Shown: positions 10,356 through 22,853 of the stretch, piece after piece
Numbering within the stretch: position 1 is the first letter of the stretch
Layout: each line of letters opens with the position of its first letter
DNA from: Heterobasidion occidentale
Lineage: Eukaryota > Basidiomycota > Agaricomycetes > Russulales > Bondarzewiaceae
Assembly: GCA_039111635.1 (NCBI GenBank)
Contig: JBCAQO010000001.1
Location: forward strand, 2,232,001 to 2,296,000
DNA length: 64,000 nt
Reading direction: 5' to 3'
Notes under the pieces: model-generated
What the model saw: only the letters and a program-made list of their open reading frames with translations
Database searches by the model: none
What the model was told of the DNA's origin: nothing
Translations under genes and position numbers: made by a program

Positions 10356-13300
10356 ATGTTCTCTCAGTTCCGACACGTTGTAGAGGGCTTGGCCCAGCAA
10401 CCTCTCCGGTCTCCACCAGATGCCTCTAATCCGGACTCGCTCTCTCGTTCTGTCTCGTTAGATGGAAGCTCCGTTGATTCCACCATATCCCACTTTCGAA
10501 AGTCTCTGGCGGCCCAGCGCTCGGGCAGCCCTGGTCCAAGCAAAGGACATGCGTCCACGAATTCGATGGATGTTAGAACTTCTGCCAAGGCGAGACTGGA
10601 GGACAGACTACGTGCGTCCTTCGCTATTGGAGAGGCTTCTAATACGAATTCTCCAACTGTGTCTTCGCGTACGTCCCCTGCACCCGTACCCGTTACGGGG
10701 CGCCCATCGTCTCCGTCAACCACTCCTCTACCGAATGCTGCTTCGCCGGGCTCACACAGTGCGACAATCAATGAAAACACATCTTCGGTTGCATCATCGG
10801 TCCCACTCTCCGCTCCTCGTCCGCGTCTCGCTGTTGAGTCTCGGAGTTTGGACACAGCACTCAGTGCGATATCTGTCGCACCATTGAATGTTGATTCACC
10901 CACGCCTGACAGTGTATCACTGGAGCGCCACCCAGAAGCCGATATTTCCTTGCCAGATTCCCCCACAGTCGCTGAGGCCCCCGCAGTCGCTGAGGCCCCC
11001 ACAGTCGCTGAGGCCCCCGCAGTCGCTGAGACTCCCGCAGTCGCTGAGGCTCCCGCAGCCGCTGAGGCCCCCACGGTCGCTGAGGTTCCCACATCACCGG
11101 AAGGACCAAATGTAGACCCTGATGCAGGAGATGTGGCTAGGGACGATCTCCTGAAGCTACCCGAAGTTATTACGGAAGAAGCCACTGCAGAAGAAGCCGC
11201 AGAGCTTTCTCCAGTTGTCGAAACTGCAGAGAAAGGCCAGGAGGAGACTGAGCAGGCTGCGCAACCGATAGCAGCAACTGAATCCCTCTCACCACCGGCA
11301 CTAGACGAGGTAGTGGGAAAGCCAAATCTCGAGCTGAAAAGCTCAAACAGCTCCATCGAAGTCGATGTTGACGCCATGCGGGAGCGTTTGAAGTCCGTTG
11401 AGCAGCGTTTCTCTGGTATGTGAGCTCTGTACACCTTTCAAATTGAAGAGTTCACGTTCTCTCAGATGTCTCTACGTCTTTCAAAAGGCTTCAGGCCGAG
11501 AAAATTGCAGCCGACAAAGTACTTCAAGAGCTAACGCCAGTACAGACCCTGCGAGATGTAGACGGCCTTCGAGATTATCTGCAAAACTTCACTCTAAAGG
11601 TAGAGGTAAGTAGACTTTGCTTCGAATCATTGATACGTACTCACCATCATATCTCTGAAGATGTCTCAAGACGAAATAAGGCGTCTGAACGGGAAGCTTA
11701 CGCGTATGTTCTTCATTGTTCAAAGAAACAACATGTCTTGAGCAGATACGTCCCCCGATCTCGCTGATCGACAGGCCAAGAAGAGCGAATTGAAGAGCTG
11801 CGCGACACTCATCGCCTGGAATCCAAGTCTCAAGTCGATCTCATTGACACTCTTCGAAAACAATTGGAGGAGGCTGGATCGCTCATCAATGCCGTCCGCG
11901 CTTCCTCCGCGCTGATGGACACCGACGCTGCGAGGCAGAAAATGGAGAACGAAAAGCTTCAGGCCGAACTTGACAAAGCCAAAGCGTCTGCTAAGGATGA
12001 GGAGGAAAAACGGACGAAGGCTATCAGTCTGTTGAAGACGGTGAGACAAAAGCTAGTCAAGTCGGAAAAGGAGCGAGATGACGCCGTTAAGGAGTTGAAT
12101 ACGGCGAAGGAGCAAGAGAGAGGCGAGCGGGAAAAAGATCATGCCGAGCGCCTTCGGTTACAAGGCGAAGTTGACAAGGCGAAGGCAGATAAGGAAACGA
12201 TGGTGATAAACCTTCGAGCACAGTTCGAGAGAGAGGCGGCTGCACTAAAGGAGAAGAACGAGAGGGAGTTCATGGCGATGAAGGGTCAACTCGAACTGGA
12301 AGCTATCACAGTGAAGGTATGCCGCTGTTTGCTAGTTGAAGTGCGTTTTTATTGATCATGTTTGACATCCTCCAGGCCTCCCATGATCAGATCGTCGCTG
12401 CCAAGAACGCCCGTATCTCTGGTCTCGAAAAATCGGTTCAAAGCTTATCGTCAGAAAAGAATACTCTTTTTGATCAACTGCAGCTTCGTCAAGCAGAATT
12501 AGAGTCGTCACAATCTCATCTCGAGGTCCTGCAGAGCCAGAACACGGAGTTGCAGTACCAACTTCGGGAGAGTAGCGACCGGATCTCGCTATTGACTGAA
12601 GAACTCGCCGACTCGCGGCGGGAACAAGAATCCAAAGCCCGCGGAGTATCGTCGTCCGCAGAGGACGTTGCACGACTTCTCTATTCCACGGAAGCCAAGT
12701 ATGAAGCCAAATTGTCCGACCTGAGGCGCAAGCTAGCCATTGTCGAGGCAGAACGGAACGAGATCGAATTAGAGTTAGGTCAAAAGCTAGAGGGAAAGAC
12801 CAGGGAGGCGGAGAAAATCAAGAACAGTATCGACGACTCCGTAAAGAGTCAGCAGAACTTGGAGGAGGTCATCAACGAGCTGCAGGCGGAGATTGAGAGA
12901 TTGAAGGAGGAGACAAGGACATATAGGACGCAAATTTCGCAGTTACAAGCTGACGCTGATCAAGTGGCGCACATCGAAGTGAGCTCTTTCCTTCACTGTA
13001 CACGTCACAACTTGACTGTTTACTGACCTTTATAACCAAAGTCTGTCGCAAAGCAACAGCAATCCGAGTTGAGCGAGAAGGTCACAGCTCTGGAAAGACA
13101 GATCGAAGAAACTAGGGCGAAGGAATCGCAGGCGAGAGCTCACAACAAGGTCTTTAAATCCCTTTCAAGGTGTGGGTGATAGCTAAACATCGGATGTCAG
13201 ACTCTTAGAGACGAACTTCGTAAAGTACAATCGTCAGCAGCATTACTGGAACGCCAAAGAAATCCTGGTGTTGGATACTGGAGTTCAGCTCGGTCAGAAA

Positions 13301-13603
13301 GCGTTGCAGAGAACCAGCGGCCTGGCTCTCCTGCTTTGTCCGGGGTGCCGTCACGCGTTAGCTCACCGCAACCTGCTATGCCAGCATCCCCTTCCAATGA
13401 CGAGGAGGTCAATCTTGAATATCTCAGAAACGTCATACTGCAGTTCCTCGAGCATAAAGAGATGAGAGTGAGTCTCAAAACATATCTCAGATCAGACTGA
13501 GCGTTAACATCGTGGCTTTCTTCAGCCTAATCTCATTCGTGTGCTCTCTATCATTCTCCACTTCACTCCTCAGGAAACCCGCAGACTGATTGCAAAGGTT
13601 TGA
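10356..13603 (+). CDS. Golgin with C-terminal GRIP domain (Imh1-like Golgi tether)
   Basis: Long coiled-coil protein expected on trans-Golgi membranes, recruited through its GRIP domain by Arl1-type GTPases. The ATG at 10356 opens a Ser/Pro-rich disordered head (about 355 residues in exon 1) that holds a hexapeptide repeat. Then come several exons of almost uninterrupted coiled coil (RLQAEKIAADKVLQEL, LRKQLEEAGSLINAV, KAISLLKTVRQKLVKSEKE, KLSDLRRKLAIVEAERNE). The last 45 residues, EEVNLEYLRNVILQFLEH-KEMRPNLIRVLSIILHFTPQET, form a GRIP domain with its YLRNV and final leucine/isoleucine repeats. The stop is at 13601. The frame is clean across introns. Confidence 0.88.
10962..11092 (+). repeat. 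Coding minisatellite, about seven 18-bp units
   Basis: The unit GCCCC(A/C)(A/G)CAGTCGCTGAG is repeated about seven times inside golgin exon 1. It encodes P(T/A)VAEA hexapeptides with slight variation (VAET, AAEA, VAEV). The 18-bp period keeps frame whatever the copy number. Confidence 0.88.
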
Positions 13604-14062
13604 AACGCCTTAGCTTGTTGATTGTATTGCATATCTTCTATCGGACATCGTGAAGGACAAGATAGGATAGGATCTTCTACATATATTCTCCCTATAATTG
13701 CATGTCCCCCTCTGGAGAGCTGCCATGCCGTTACAATGATATTTATGATACCATAGAATCTGTATTGTAGAGGGAACTGATGTATTGTCATCGCGCTCGC
13801 GGGCAAAAGGGTTAGCGACCAAGAGGGTACCACTGTTACAAATAAATCACGTGAGTTTTGAGTCCGTGACCGCGTTTCATTCGCTCAAGAACAAGTTCAA
13901 GACGCGGGCGCCCACTTGATGTCTGGACGCGTTGAATGACCACAAACACTCAGCGACACTCTCAGTCGACCTCAGTGATATTAAGGAAGACGCTCGACAC
14001 CCGTCAGAGAGCAACACACGACAAGATCAGCCAAACTTGTCTCTTAATCAGTGCAGTGCATC
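13604..14062. other. Intergenic between golgin and MED5
   Basis: 459 bp holding the golgin 3' end and the MED5 promoter. No further gene was seen. Confidence 0.5.
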
Positions 14063-17000
14063 ATGTCCCTCGCAGATTTGACTAGGAACTCATTTCAGAG
14101 TGGCATCTCCTCTTCGAAAGTAGGTCACTCATCTCCCCACCCTATCTCTCTATTCATTGAAACCTTTCTTCTAGTGGATTAGCTTGTGCAAACTCTTCAT
14201 CTCCAAACAGCCAGAGCAGGACGTTGAAGATATTGAGCGGGCCATCAGTAGTCAGTTTTCTTGACGTTCAACTCCATGGAACCATCCACTGAATAGAGAC
14301 GGTAGACTCCGTTCTTATTTTGCTTAGCTTATATCCCGGGGATTTTGCCCTACAATCATATCTCAGAGATGCTATCCATGACGGCATCCTATCACTGGGC
14401 GTTTTTGTGACTACCTTTTTGCTGGCAGCACGTTCTCCAGACCTTCACGACCCTGCCACGCTAGACATGCTGTGCAGAATTGCCATAGAATCACATTTCT
14501 CGTCTGGGTTATTGCTATCATCCAGCTCAGTCATCTCCTTCGCAGAATCTCCCGACGGTATACTTACCTCGATACGAAACGCTTTGGAGTTGCTAAAAAC
14601 GGCGCACAGTTTACCCATATCTCATTTCCATCGACTCATTGAATCTGTGGGATACCTCGTCACACTATTACTAAGCTCATTCACAGACATCTCGAAAGTG
14701 TCAAGGGCTCAGGCGATGGCTTGTGCGGAGGAAATCAGAGAGGCTCAGCAAATGTTTTCTCTCAGTCAGGATGTTAGAGAAGCTCTGGCAGTCTTTGCGC
14801 ACCATCTAGACATCTGGAATGACGGAAGTTCTACGCCTATACTCGAGATGCCACCGATGCACACCATGCAGCCATCTTTAGGAAAGGGAGATATATTGGC
14901 GCCTGGGGCAGAATCTGATGTTGTGACTTGCAGTCTCATGTTGTACCATCTCGTGAGTCGTAATATTGTTCAGACTTGTTTAGAAAATATTCAATACATC
15001 TTAGGTGTCAAATAGGGCAAGAGATTTTGGTTCAGGCAACGATGCGCATGCAGCAGCTCTCATTGTGGCAACTTTTCGAGCAACATCCTGGACACTGACA
15101 AAATTCTATACCCGGCTCTTGGCGGCGTCTACCTCATGCCTCTCTCAAGATATTCAATCAAGATTAGGCAAAGGGCCCAATCCGCTATGGCGTGCTTTCA
15201 TTGTCGGTCGTGTAAGCTCGTGACGCTAGTCTGACACTGTTCTCATTCTAATTCGTTGCCATAGCTTCCCCGGCTGCTGCTTTTGTTTGGGAAGGCAATT
15301 GAAGCAGATGGCTCTATGGCTGCCGATCCTGTAATTATTCCACCCACACTACATGTGACAACCTCTGACCAACCAGCCCGATATCAGCATACAGCAGTCC
15401 GGGATGCATTGAGCGTGATATTCCTGTCACAGCCTAAAAACCCTCTTTTACTGCAATATGATAGTGCATTAGAAATGCTGAGCGAGCAGAAGTGATGCAC
15501 GATGGCTCGAGCAACGGCTCCAATAGGTGGAATAGCTGAGGCTCCGATTATATTGGAGCACTGATTCATGGTTCCAGAGCTCCTTCCTTTGCACGAGACT
15601 TCACTCAACAGCTGCTCGCTGTTGGGCTTGTCGACCAAATGTTCGCCGCCAGAGTTGATGCGACGCTTGCAAATGACAATTCCTCTCGTCTGCAGATCGA
15701 TGCACGAGAGGCTGGGGTAGATCTCGAGGTAAGTGATCGTCTTCTAAGATGTGTGCCGTCGATCACGTCTTTCCAGTCCTATCTGACCTACAGGATATCG
15801 TCGGAAAATGGCGCGGACGATACCACTGCCTTTCTAGAACGTGTGTATCAAGATTTCAGATGTCACCACGTCTTTTCTGAATTAGTGCGAAAGGTACGCA
15901 AACTGACATGTTTTTTTTTGTACATTGATCGAAGAATATATTAGCGTTTCACTGCTCTGGCCACGAGTGGCGACGTGGAATCCCTTGGGCACCTAGCGAA
16001 GATCCTTTATATGAACGAGGCAGCTCTTGATCTAGTGTCATTGCACGTCAAGATCTCCGAATTAACCGCGCATGCACTCGTCCTGTTAGAGGATTATGAC
16101 TGCGAGACGGTCGGTGGGTGGATTTGGCGAGTCTGCCGCGGGCGTTGTTAATCATGTTGCCACAGGAGATCCCGGAACCGCAGTCAGTCATCTCGGGGAT
16201 GTCGTGATATTTTTGCAGTGGACCTTGGCACGATACAATGTACGGCACGTATCTCGCCCCCAAGTTATCCTGAGAAGACACTAACAATATTTATAAAGCT
16301 TTTGACTACTCCACATATCCTCGGAGAGAAGACTTTGGACCCCGGCTTTCTGCGTGTGACGGATAATGTGCGTCGAATCGAAGACTTGTCCAGCGAGCAA
16401 GCCGCCGCCTTCAATTCATGGTTCAAAGCGCTGTTTGACAAGAACAGCGAGGGAATCGAGGATGGGGTGCTTCGGTATGGTTCCCTGCGCAGAGAATGAT
16501 GATCACTGGTCTGACTTTCAACAAGATCCACTCGCCCCAAAATGCTGCTGATGATGGCCGCGACGTTATGTTCCCATGCGATCACAGCCTGCACGGAGCA
16601 CAAGATCGATGCAGATGTCCTCGCCAACGGATTCTCATTCTTCACGGGACCGCTGTTGAGTTGGACGCTCGTCGGGGTTGTCAAGACCCTGGTGCGAGAA
16701 GTGAAGCAGACAAGGTGCATAAATAACGCCGGTGACATATGCCCCTCGTCATTGAATTCGCGAATGACAGATATCAGTCTCCTCATCACTTGAACATCCT
16801 CCGAACGCTGATTTTGTCGCCGACGTGTCCTCGATCCGTGCTACGCCTTTGCGGGCATGATATCCTGCGACTCTTGTCTGACCCGCAGCTCGGAGCCTTC
16901 ATTCCGGAAACCGCAAACTTGTCCGCAATCCGGGCTGTAATCAACGAAGCTCTAGGTTTGCGAAGTGACAGTGAGTGCTCACGCCGTCTCAATGCCATTG

Positions 17001-17624
17001 CCGTTCCCAGTCATGCCGGTGTCACTTGTAGTCAATCCCCAGATGCCAATGCCGATGGCCCAGATCGCGTGGGCCGACCAACCCCGCCACGCCATCCAGA
17101 CCGCATTCTCCATGATTCAATCCGGCAAGGCGCCCTCACTCGACGTCGTCCGCTGCTTGGCTATCACACCCCCCACGCGCTTTCTTCACATGTTCTGGTT
17201 CGAGCTCAGCATGGCGACGAGTCTGAGCATCGACACTCTGCGTCGTCTGGCGCTGTATGTCCTCGCGATACCGCGCACGCCAAATATACCCCCTCTCCTG
17301 CCTTTGTTCTTGCATAACGTCTTCCCGTCCATCCTGGATACAATGGACCGGCAGCCGACGGGCGCTCAATCTATGCACATAGAGCTGCTCGCGGGTATCG
17401 TCTCATCGGCCGTGATGACCGCCCTGCACCTCGAACGAGCGGTACTCACTACAACCGGCGAGCAGCGGTTCATCCTCGGAGAGCCTAGCTCCGCCATGGC
17501 TCGGCGGCTGGCCGCAGACTTACGGCACAAGAAACATAATGCGACCGCGAAACTGATCGCCCAAAGGCTGACGTCGTCGGCAACGTTCGTGGCGAGCTTC
17601 CCGGTGTTCAAAACGGAGATATGA
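14063..17624 (+). CDS. MED5: Mediator tail subunit 5 (Med5/Nut1)-like
   Basis: Probable large helical subunit of the Mediator tail module, linking transcription factors to RNA polymerase II. The start at 14063 (MSLADLTRNSFQSGISSSK) runs through an intron into WISLCKLFISKQPEQDVEDIERAI. Helical exons follow without catalytic motifs (LSLYPGDFALQSYLRDAIHDGI, AARSPDLHDPATLDMLC, LQWTLARYN, LTTPHILGEKTLDPGFL). The C-terminal exon from about 16975 reads to FPVFKTEI and the stop at 17622-17624. Identification rests on the N-terminal W..LCK.F block, size and all-helical character as I recall them from mushroom MED5; there is no diagnostic active site. It could be another helical-repeat protein. Internal exon edges are approximate. 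Confidence 0.62.
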
Positions 17625-17817
17625 TGCGTATGTGATACTGTAATTCGGAGAAGACAAAATGTGTGCGGTGTTTTACATCACGTATATAAAGTAGGGAGAT
17701 CCAGACAAGAGCCTTGAAATGCCGACGTGTACCAATTTACGGAGCATCGGTCAGGCTATTGACGGGGGCTAAGGGTGATGGCGATGATCAGATGTCATCA
17801 AGGCAGTGTATCAAACC

Positions 17818-19698
17818 TCACTTACGACAACACGCGTGGTCCGCACCGCACGCCTGATCTGGTGGGCACGAAATCAGACACGATGTATCTTCCGAAGTCT
17901 GCGAAGGAGGGGTCAGCGGCCAGCGTCTACCAATCACCACATTCGAGGGAACGAACCTTCAAGAACTCGTCTGGAATGGCCTCTCTGGTCGGGTGATACT
18001 CCGGCTGGATCGTGCTCGAGTGTATGCCGTGTTGGTGCAAAACCTGCCGGATCTTCGCGGCCACGGGCATGAAGTCGTGGTTGCGGGAGGAGGTGACGTG
18101 AACAGAGGCGATTATCTTGGATTCGGAGAGTTGCCAGATATGGAGCTCATGCACAGAGAGAACGCCGTCGACGTTTAGAATAGCCGTCCGCACGTCTTCC
18201 AAAGAAACCTCCGAAGGTACCCCTTGAAGAAGGATGAAAGAGGTGCTGCGGACTGTCGGGAAGAAGTATGTAAGATGCATCGATTAGAAACGACACTGTT
18301 CCAAGTACTCACCCAGGGGGAGCGCAGAGTGGAAGATAATTACGGTGATAACAAGACTGATGATCGGGTCGAAATAGAACTTGAAGCTCCAGGAGGAGAG
18401 CCAGATGATGAGTCCAGTTGCTATCACGCCAACATTCCCCAAGGCGTCTCCCAACACATGCAGGAGAAGCGCCTTCATGTTCATCGACCCTCCGTGTGAG
18501 TGAGCATGGCCGTGAGAGGACCACTCCTCACTGGGTGGCGTTACGTCTCCTTCGGCCGAATGGTGCGATGCGGTATGCAGAAGCGGCGTCCGCTCGTTCA
18601 CGAGCGCCCCATCGCTGGCTGGCGGAGGTGTGTCTGCGTCTGCAGCATCGTCGACAGCGGCCTGGCCATCGACGGGACGGGCATCGAAGGATGAGCGCGG
18701 CCGCGAGATACTAGCGCGATGCTTGTGGCGATCTGCGGGCGCCGGGGAGCTCGCGCGCGCGATCTCATGCGCAGTCTGCACGAATGACGCACGAGTGGCG
18801 GCTGGGTGACCGTATAGAGAGGAGTACGAATCTGAACGCTCGCGGCGCCTTAGATACGTCCGAGGGGCGAGAACGGGCGTGAGGGGAACGGGGTTCTGAA
18901 GGGCTCTGGGGAGAGGTGCTGAGCTCATCAGCTGGTATATGCACAATCGTCGGTGTTTTGGATGGGGTGTTGCTCGATGAATGAGAGTGGTCATGAGAGT
19001 GGGAGTGGCCATGTTCTGATGAAGAAGTCAGCTGGGCTGATACAGCGCATATGGGTGACCGCGTACCATGGAAAAGGAATAAGCCGACAATGTTCGAGGC
19101 CAGGCCTAGAGACCCGACGATCACGACGAGACGCGGGTTGGAAATCTCTGTTGGAGGGATCGATTTGGGGTAGTTAGCGGAGATGCAACGGTCGTACCAG
19201 GCGTGGTGAAAAATCGTTGAAGGGCCTCGAGCGTGATTGTGAAACAAAGGGCGAGTAGGAAGGACACCATTGACCAAAGCGGCCAAGATTTCTGCCCTGT
19301 GCCAGCCATAGGAATATTGTGTGTTGGGTGTGGATTGGGCAGTCAGCTGAGTCGGAACATATATTTTTAGGATGCTGTCAAGCGGAAGAGGGGAAGGCAG
19401 AGGGTGACCTTGATAGCGTATAGTCGCAATTATCAGGCTACTACATCGCTGCGAGTGAATCGAATTCTGAGCACGCCCGTATGAAGCAACGAAGGGACGT
19501 ACTTTAGCATGTGGAAGCTGTCTGCCACGAGCGCGAGGGATCCAACCGCATATCCTGCGAGCGAAACCGACATGTACATCCGCCACTTCAAGTAGAGACA
19601 AAGAACGTACCGACGATGAGCTCGACGAAGAAAAAACAGACGTCGATGGCGAGGAGAAGAGAAATACGGGAAGTGCGGGACAATCCCACGGAGACCAT
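17818..19698 (-). CDS. ZRC1: Zinc/cation diffusion facilitator, Zrc1/Cot1-type
   Basis: Proton-coupled zinc exporter expected at the vacuole or ER membrane. The start at 19698 gives LSRTSRISLLLAIDVCFFFVELIVG, then GYAVGSLALVADSFHML with the zinc-site Asp and His, YSYGWHRAEILAALVNG, ALCFTITLEALQRFF, and NPRLVVIVGSLGLASNIVGLFLF. The cytosolic loop is His-rich (EHGHSHSHDHSHSSS and SHGHAHSHGGS). Next come MKALLLHVLGDALGNVGVI with the second zinc-site HxxxD, FYFDPIISLVITVIIF, and the cytosolic domain (VHELHIWQLSESKIIASVHV). It ends in a Cys-rich tail (CLISCPPDQACGADHACC). Between about 18,870 and 18,930 the loop changes frame without a clear intron. Confidence 0.88.
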
Positions 19699-20885
19699 GT
19701 CGGATGGCAGTAGTATATGTTCACGGTGAGGGCATGCAGGACTTGGAGGCGAGACGAAAGGAGTTTGAGTGACACAATGCTACACTGTGCTTACGCCATC
19801 AGGTGGCTGTGCTACGGCGGCGAGGCCAGCCGAGCTCGGTCCATTCATGTTCTTGACATCCTAACAACAGCTGCCGACTTGCAAGCGAGCGCGTACTTAC
19901 AGACCATAACAGCTGGCAGGGTACTCAGACATAGAATTTAAACCCATCCGTGCCGCGACCGGACGAATGAACAAGAACGACACTGGCCGAAACGTCCGGC
20001 GCTCAGGCGCCCAGGCAGCGCATGGAAGGAGCAAGGCGGGGAGGCAAGCAGAGGAAAGTGAGACGCAGCGACCGACGTGAAGCCTCCCCAACCTTGACAC
20101 ACCCACACCGACCAACACGGCGGCGGGGAAACGAAAAATGTACCGCAGCCCCCGCCGCTCGGGACGCCGACGGAGCGCGCTCCCACGCCGGTCCGCCGCA
20201 CGATCGAAATGAAAACAAATGGCTCCAAAAAAAGAAAGAAAAAGAAAAATGCGATCTCCTCAGAAACGAAAAACAAAACAAACGAAGTGAGTCTGTTTTT
20301 CTGTGGAGTCGAGGAAAATACAGCGACTGCGGTGGGTTGATCTGCGTTAAGGGTAAGGTCCGAGAGGGCGTGGATCGACGAGTCAAGGCGAGAGACATTC
20401 CGGGGGATGCAGGTCGGTCAGCACCGACGAGGACGTAGTCTAGAACTAGCTCCAAGCAATCCAATGATCCTGACAAGGCTTCGCAGTGAGGTCGCAAAGA
20501 AACAAGGGGGTTGATCGGCGTATTAAGTCATGGTGAACACCGAGGACGTTCTCCGAAAGTTTCTGAAAAGTCAAGGGTCGACATGGTCTGAAACTGGTGA
20601 TCATATGCCCTTCATAACGGAGACACTGGGGGTGTATTTACACTGAATGCGGAGAACAAGAGGGATGAGACGCTCCATGTCCGGGGATGTTTCTAGGAGA
20701 TTTTCGAGAGAGGATCTGAAGTCGCGCCGGGGGTGGTTGTGGCGTGTTTGGCAGCGACGTCCTCGACTTGTAATTTTCGCCATCGAGCTAAGCAGCCGCA
20801 ATCAGAACTCCTTGCTGTCTGTCGCCGTCTTTTCATACCCGCATACACTCTCTAGAAGTGCTTCTAGCTCTCGAGATCAAAAATT
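19699..20885. promoter_or_regulatory. Divergent intergenic region of zinc transporter and eIF3h
   Basis: About 1.2 kb between divergent starts. Open frames at 19938-20497 on the minus strand and 20022-20438 on the plus strand are long only because the stretch is GC-rich; they show no conserved motif. It likely contains both promoters and possibly 5' leader introns. Confidence 0.45.
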
Positions 20886-22261
20886 ATGGCGACCTCTATG
20901 GCAGCCGCGCTTGCGGCCTCCCTCCCAGCACCCCAGGCCGCACCTACACCTGCCGCACCCACATATGAAGCCATCCCGGCCTCCATGTCCAAGGCGATCG
21001 ACATCGAGGCTGAGATCCCTGTCACGTCCATCCAGCTCGATGGCATGGTGCGTCTTGTCCTTTCATGGCTCGCTCGCTCGCCCGCTCCCCACCTGACGCG
21101 CACTGAAAGGTCGTTTCAAAAATCATCAAACACAGTTCCGAGGCGCATTCCCCCATCGTGCATGGCCTCCTCCTCGGCCTCGACATCGATGGCACCCTCG
21201 AAATCTCGAACTCGTTCCCGCTGCCGCACCACAGCAACGACGAGGACGACAAGCAGGCTAAAAACTCCGGTGCGTGCTCAGGAGGCCTCGTTCCCGTGCG
21301 GGAAGAGCTCATGACCGATCTTGGACAGGACGCTACCAGGCCTCCATGCTGCGGTCGTTGAAGGAGGTGCGCGCAGACGACAGCGTCGTCGGATTTTATC
21401 AGTCCACGACGATGGGCGCGTTTTTCAGGCAGACGATGCTTGACACGCAGGCCCTTCATCAAGACAGGCTCAGACATGGCGGCATCATCGTTGTGCACGG
21501 TGCGCATCAAAATTGTTTGGAGTTGTTTTTCTTTCGACTGATAAACGAGCCCTCTCAGACGTTTCGCAGACGACGCGGGGCAACGCGTCCTTCCGGGCGT
21601 TCCGGCTATCGAAGGAGTTCTTAGACGCATATAAGAAGCGCAGCTTCAGTAGCCAATCGTGCGCATAGTCTCCTCGGGCGTGCCTTGCCAATGCGTCCTA
21701 CGAGCGGATACTGACTGAACTTGCAGGCTGATCAGCCACAAGCTGACCTTCTCGTCGATCCTTGAGGAAGCCCCCCTGACCGTCCGAACGAGCCCCCTCC
21801 TGTCCGCTTTCCTCGAGACGCTCTCGCAGACGCGCCGTTCTGTGCTACCGGACGCGTCCTTGGATGAACCGCTATCGGCCCTGCCGCCGACGTTCTCGAC
21901 GCTTGATCTCGGGAACAACGCGCTGACGAAAAACCTGGAGCACGTCATCGAGACGCTGGACAGTTACAAAACCGAGGAGGGGAACCTGGCGTACCTTTCG
22001 CGGCAGATCGCACGTGAGAAGTCGCGGGCGGACTCGTACGTAGCGAAGCGGAAGGAGGAGAACGCGACTCGCGTCGCGCAGGGACTCGCACCGCTTCCGG
22101 AGGAGGACGTGAACCGACTGTTCAAGATCCCACCGGAGCCGAGCCGACTGGAGAGCATGCTCTTGTTGGGACAGATAGACGCGTACGCGAAGACGCTGGA
22201 GGGGACGGCGAGCACGAGTCTTGTAAAGATGTACGCTACCAAGGCGGGCGCCGGTGCATGA
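20886..22261 (+). CDS. EIF3H: Translation initiation factor eIF3 subunit h
   Basis: MPN-domain scaffold subunit of the eIF3 complex in the cytoplasm. The start at 20886 gives an Ala/Pro-rich leader and IPVTSIQLDGM. The MPN core follows over several exons: KIIKHSSEAHSPIVHGLLLGLDIDG, NSFPLPH, RYQASMLRSLKEVRADDSVVGFYQS, LRHGGIIVVHD, then NASFRAFRLSKEFLDAYKK. The JAMM metal-binding residues of proteases are absent, as expected for eIF3h. The C-terminal exon carries LGNNALTKNLEHVIETLDSYKTEEGNLAYLSRQ, typical of the family. The stop is at 22261 and all junctions checked keep frame. Confidence 0.9.
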
Positions 22262-22853
22262 GGACCGGGAGGCCACGCTCTGTACTCGTGTCTGGAATTT
22301 ATGTTGTAATAAGTGCTGCAGCGGTGAAGACGGCGTGCTGATCTGAGTGCTAATACATGGCTAGCGCGCATTACGATATGGAGGCACGCGTGGGTTCTGG
22401 GGCGGAGAAATGCAAGCTGCGTGCAGGCAAAGGCTAAATTGAGCGATTTCGTCAGGAAGCTGGGTGGGTGGAAGGAGCGGGGGACTCGAGGAGGCAAGTA
22501 AGTGCCTGGTGAGCGAGGCCACGGCGAGAATGCATGGCGCACGGGACCATTCTAGGGGATGTCTTGCCGGGCGGGGAATGCCGAGGGGGTGCGAGGGACG
22601 GGGCCGATGAGCGTCGCCCCGTTTCTTTTCTTTCCTGTCTCTCCTCCCGAAACCTTCTTCCTTCCTTTTTTTTCGCTCTTTGCTGCTCTTGTCTCCGTCC
22701 CCCGCTCCCCGTCCCAGAGCATATAAACCTGCACACTCTCTTTCCAGGTCCCTCCATCCCCCAACAGCACCTCTCGTCTTCCCTCGTCCGCTCAACCAAC
22801 ACTCACTACTCACTCACTCACTCGCTCACTCGCTCTCTCAAGCCTTGATCATC
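22262..22853 (+). promoter_or_regulatory. Promoter region of the secreted DPBB gene, with TATA box and CT-rich leader
   Basis: An ATATAAA box at 22721-22727 lies 127 bp before the ATG at 22854. It is followed by a long pyrimidine-rich tract and a run of CTCACT-type repeats (about 22800-22843). TATA plus a CT block is typical of strongly expressed filamentous fungal genes. The first part also holds the eIF3h 3' end. Confidence 0.6.

Noticed and set aside
10364..11434. 356-residue open frame antisense to golgin exon 1
   Set aside because: It is the mirror of a Ser/Pro/Ala-rich GC-biased exon and its repeat; it has no motif and no splice partners, while the sense frame joins cleanly to a GRIP-domain protein.
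19938..20497. Long minus-strand frames between the zinc transporter and eIF3h
   Set aside because: Low-complexity, Phe/Ser/Arg-rich translations in several overlapping frames, without conserved motif or start context.
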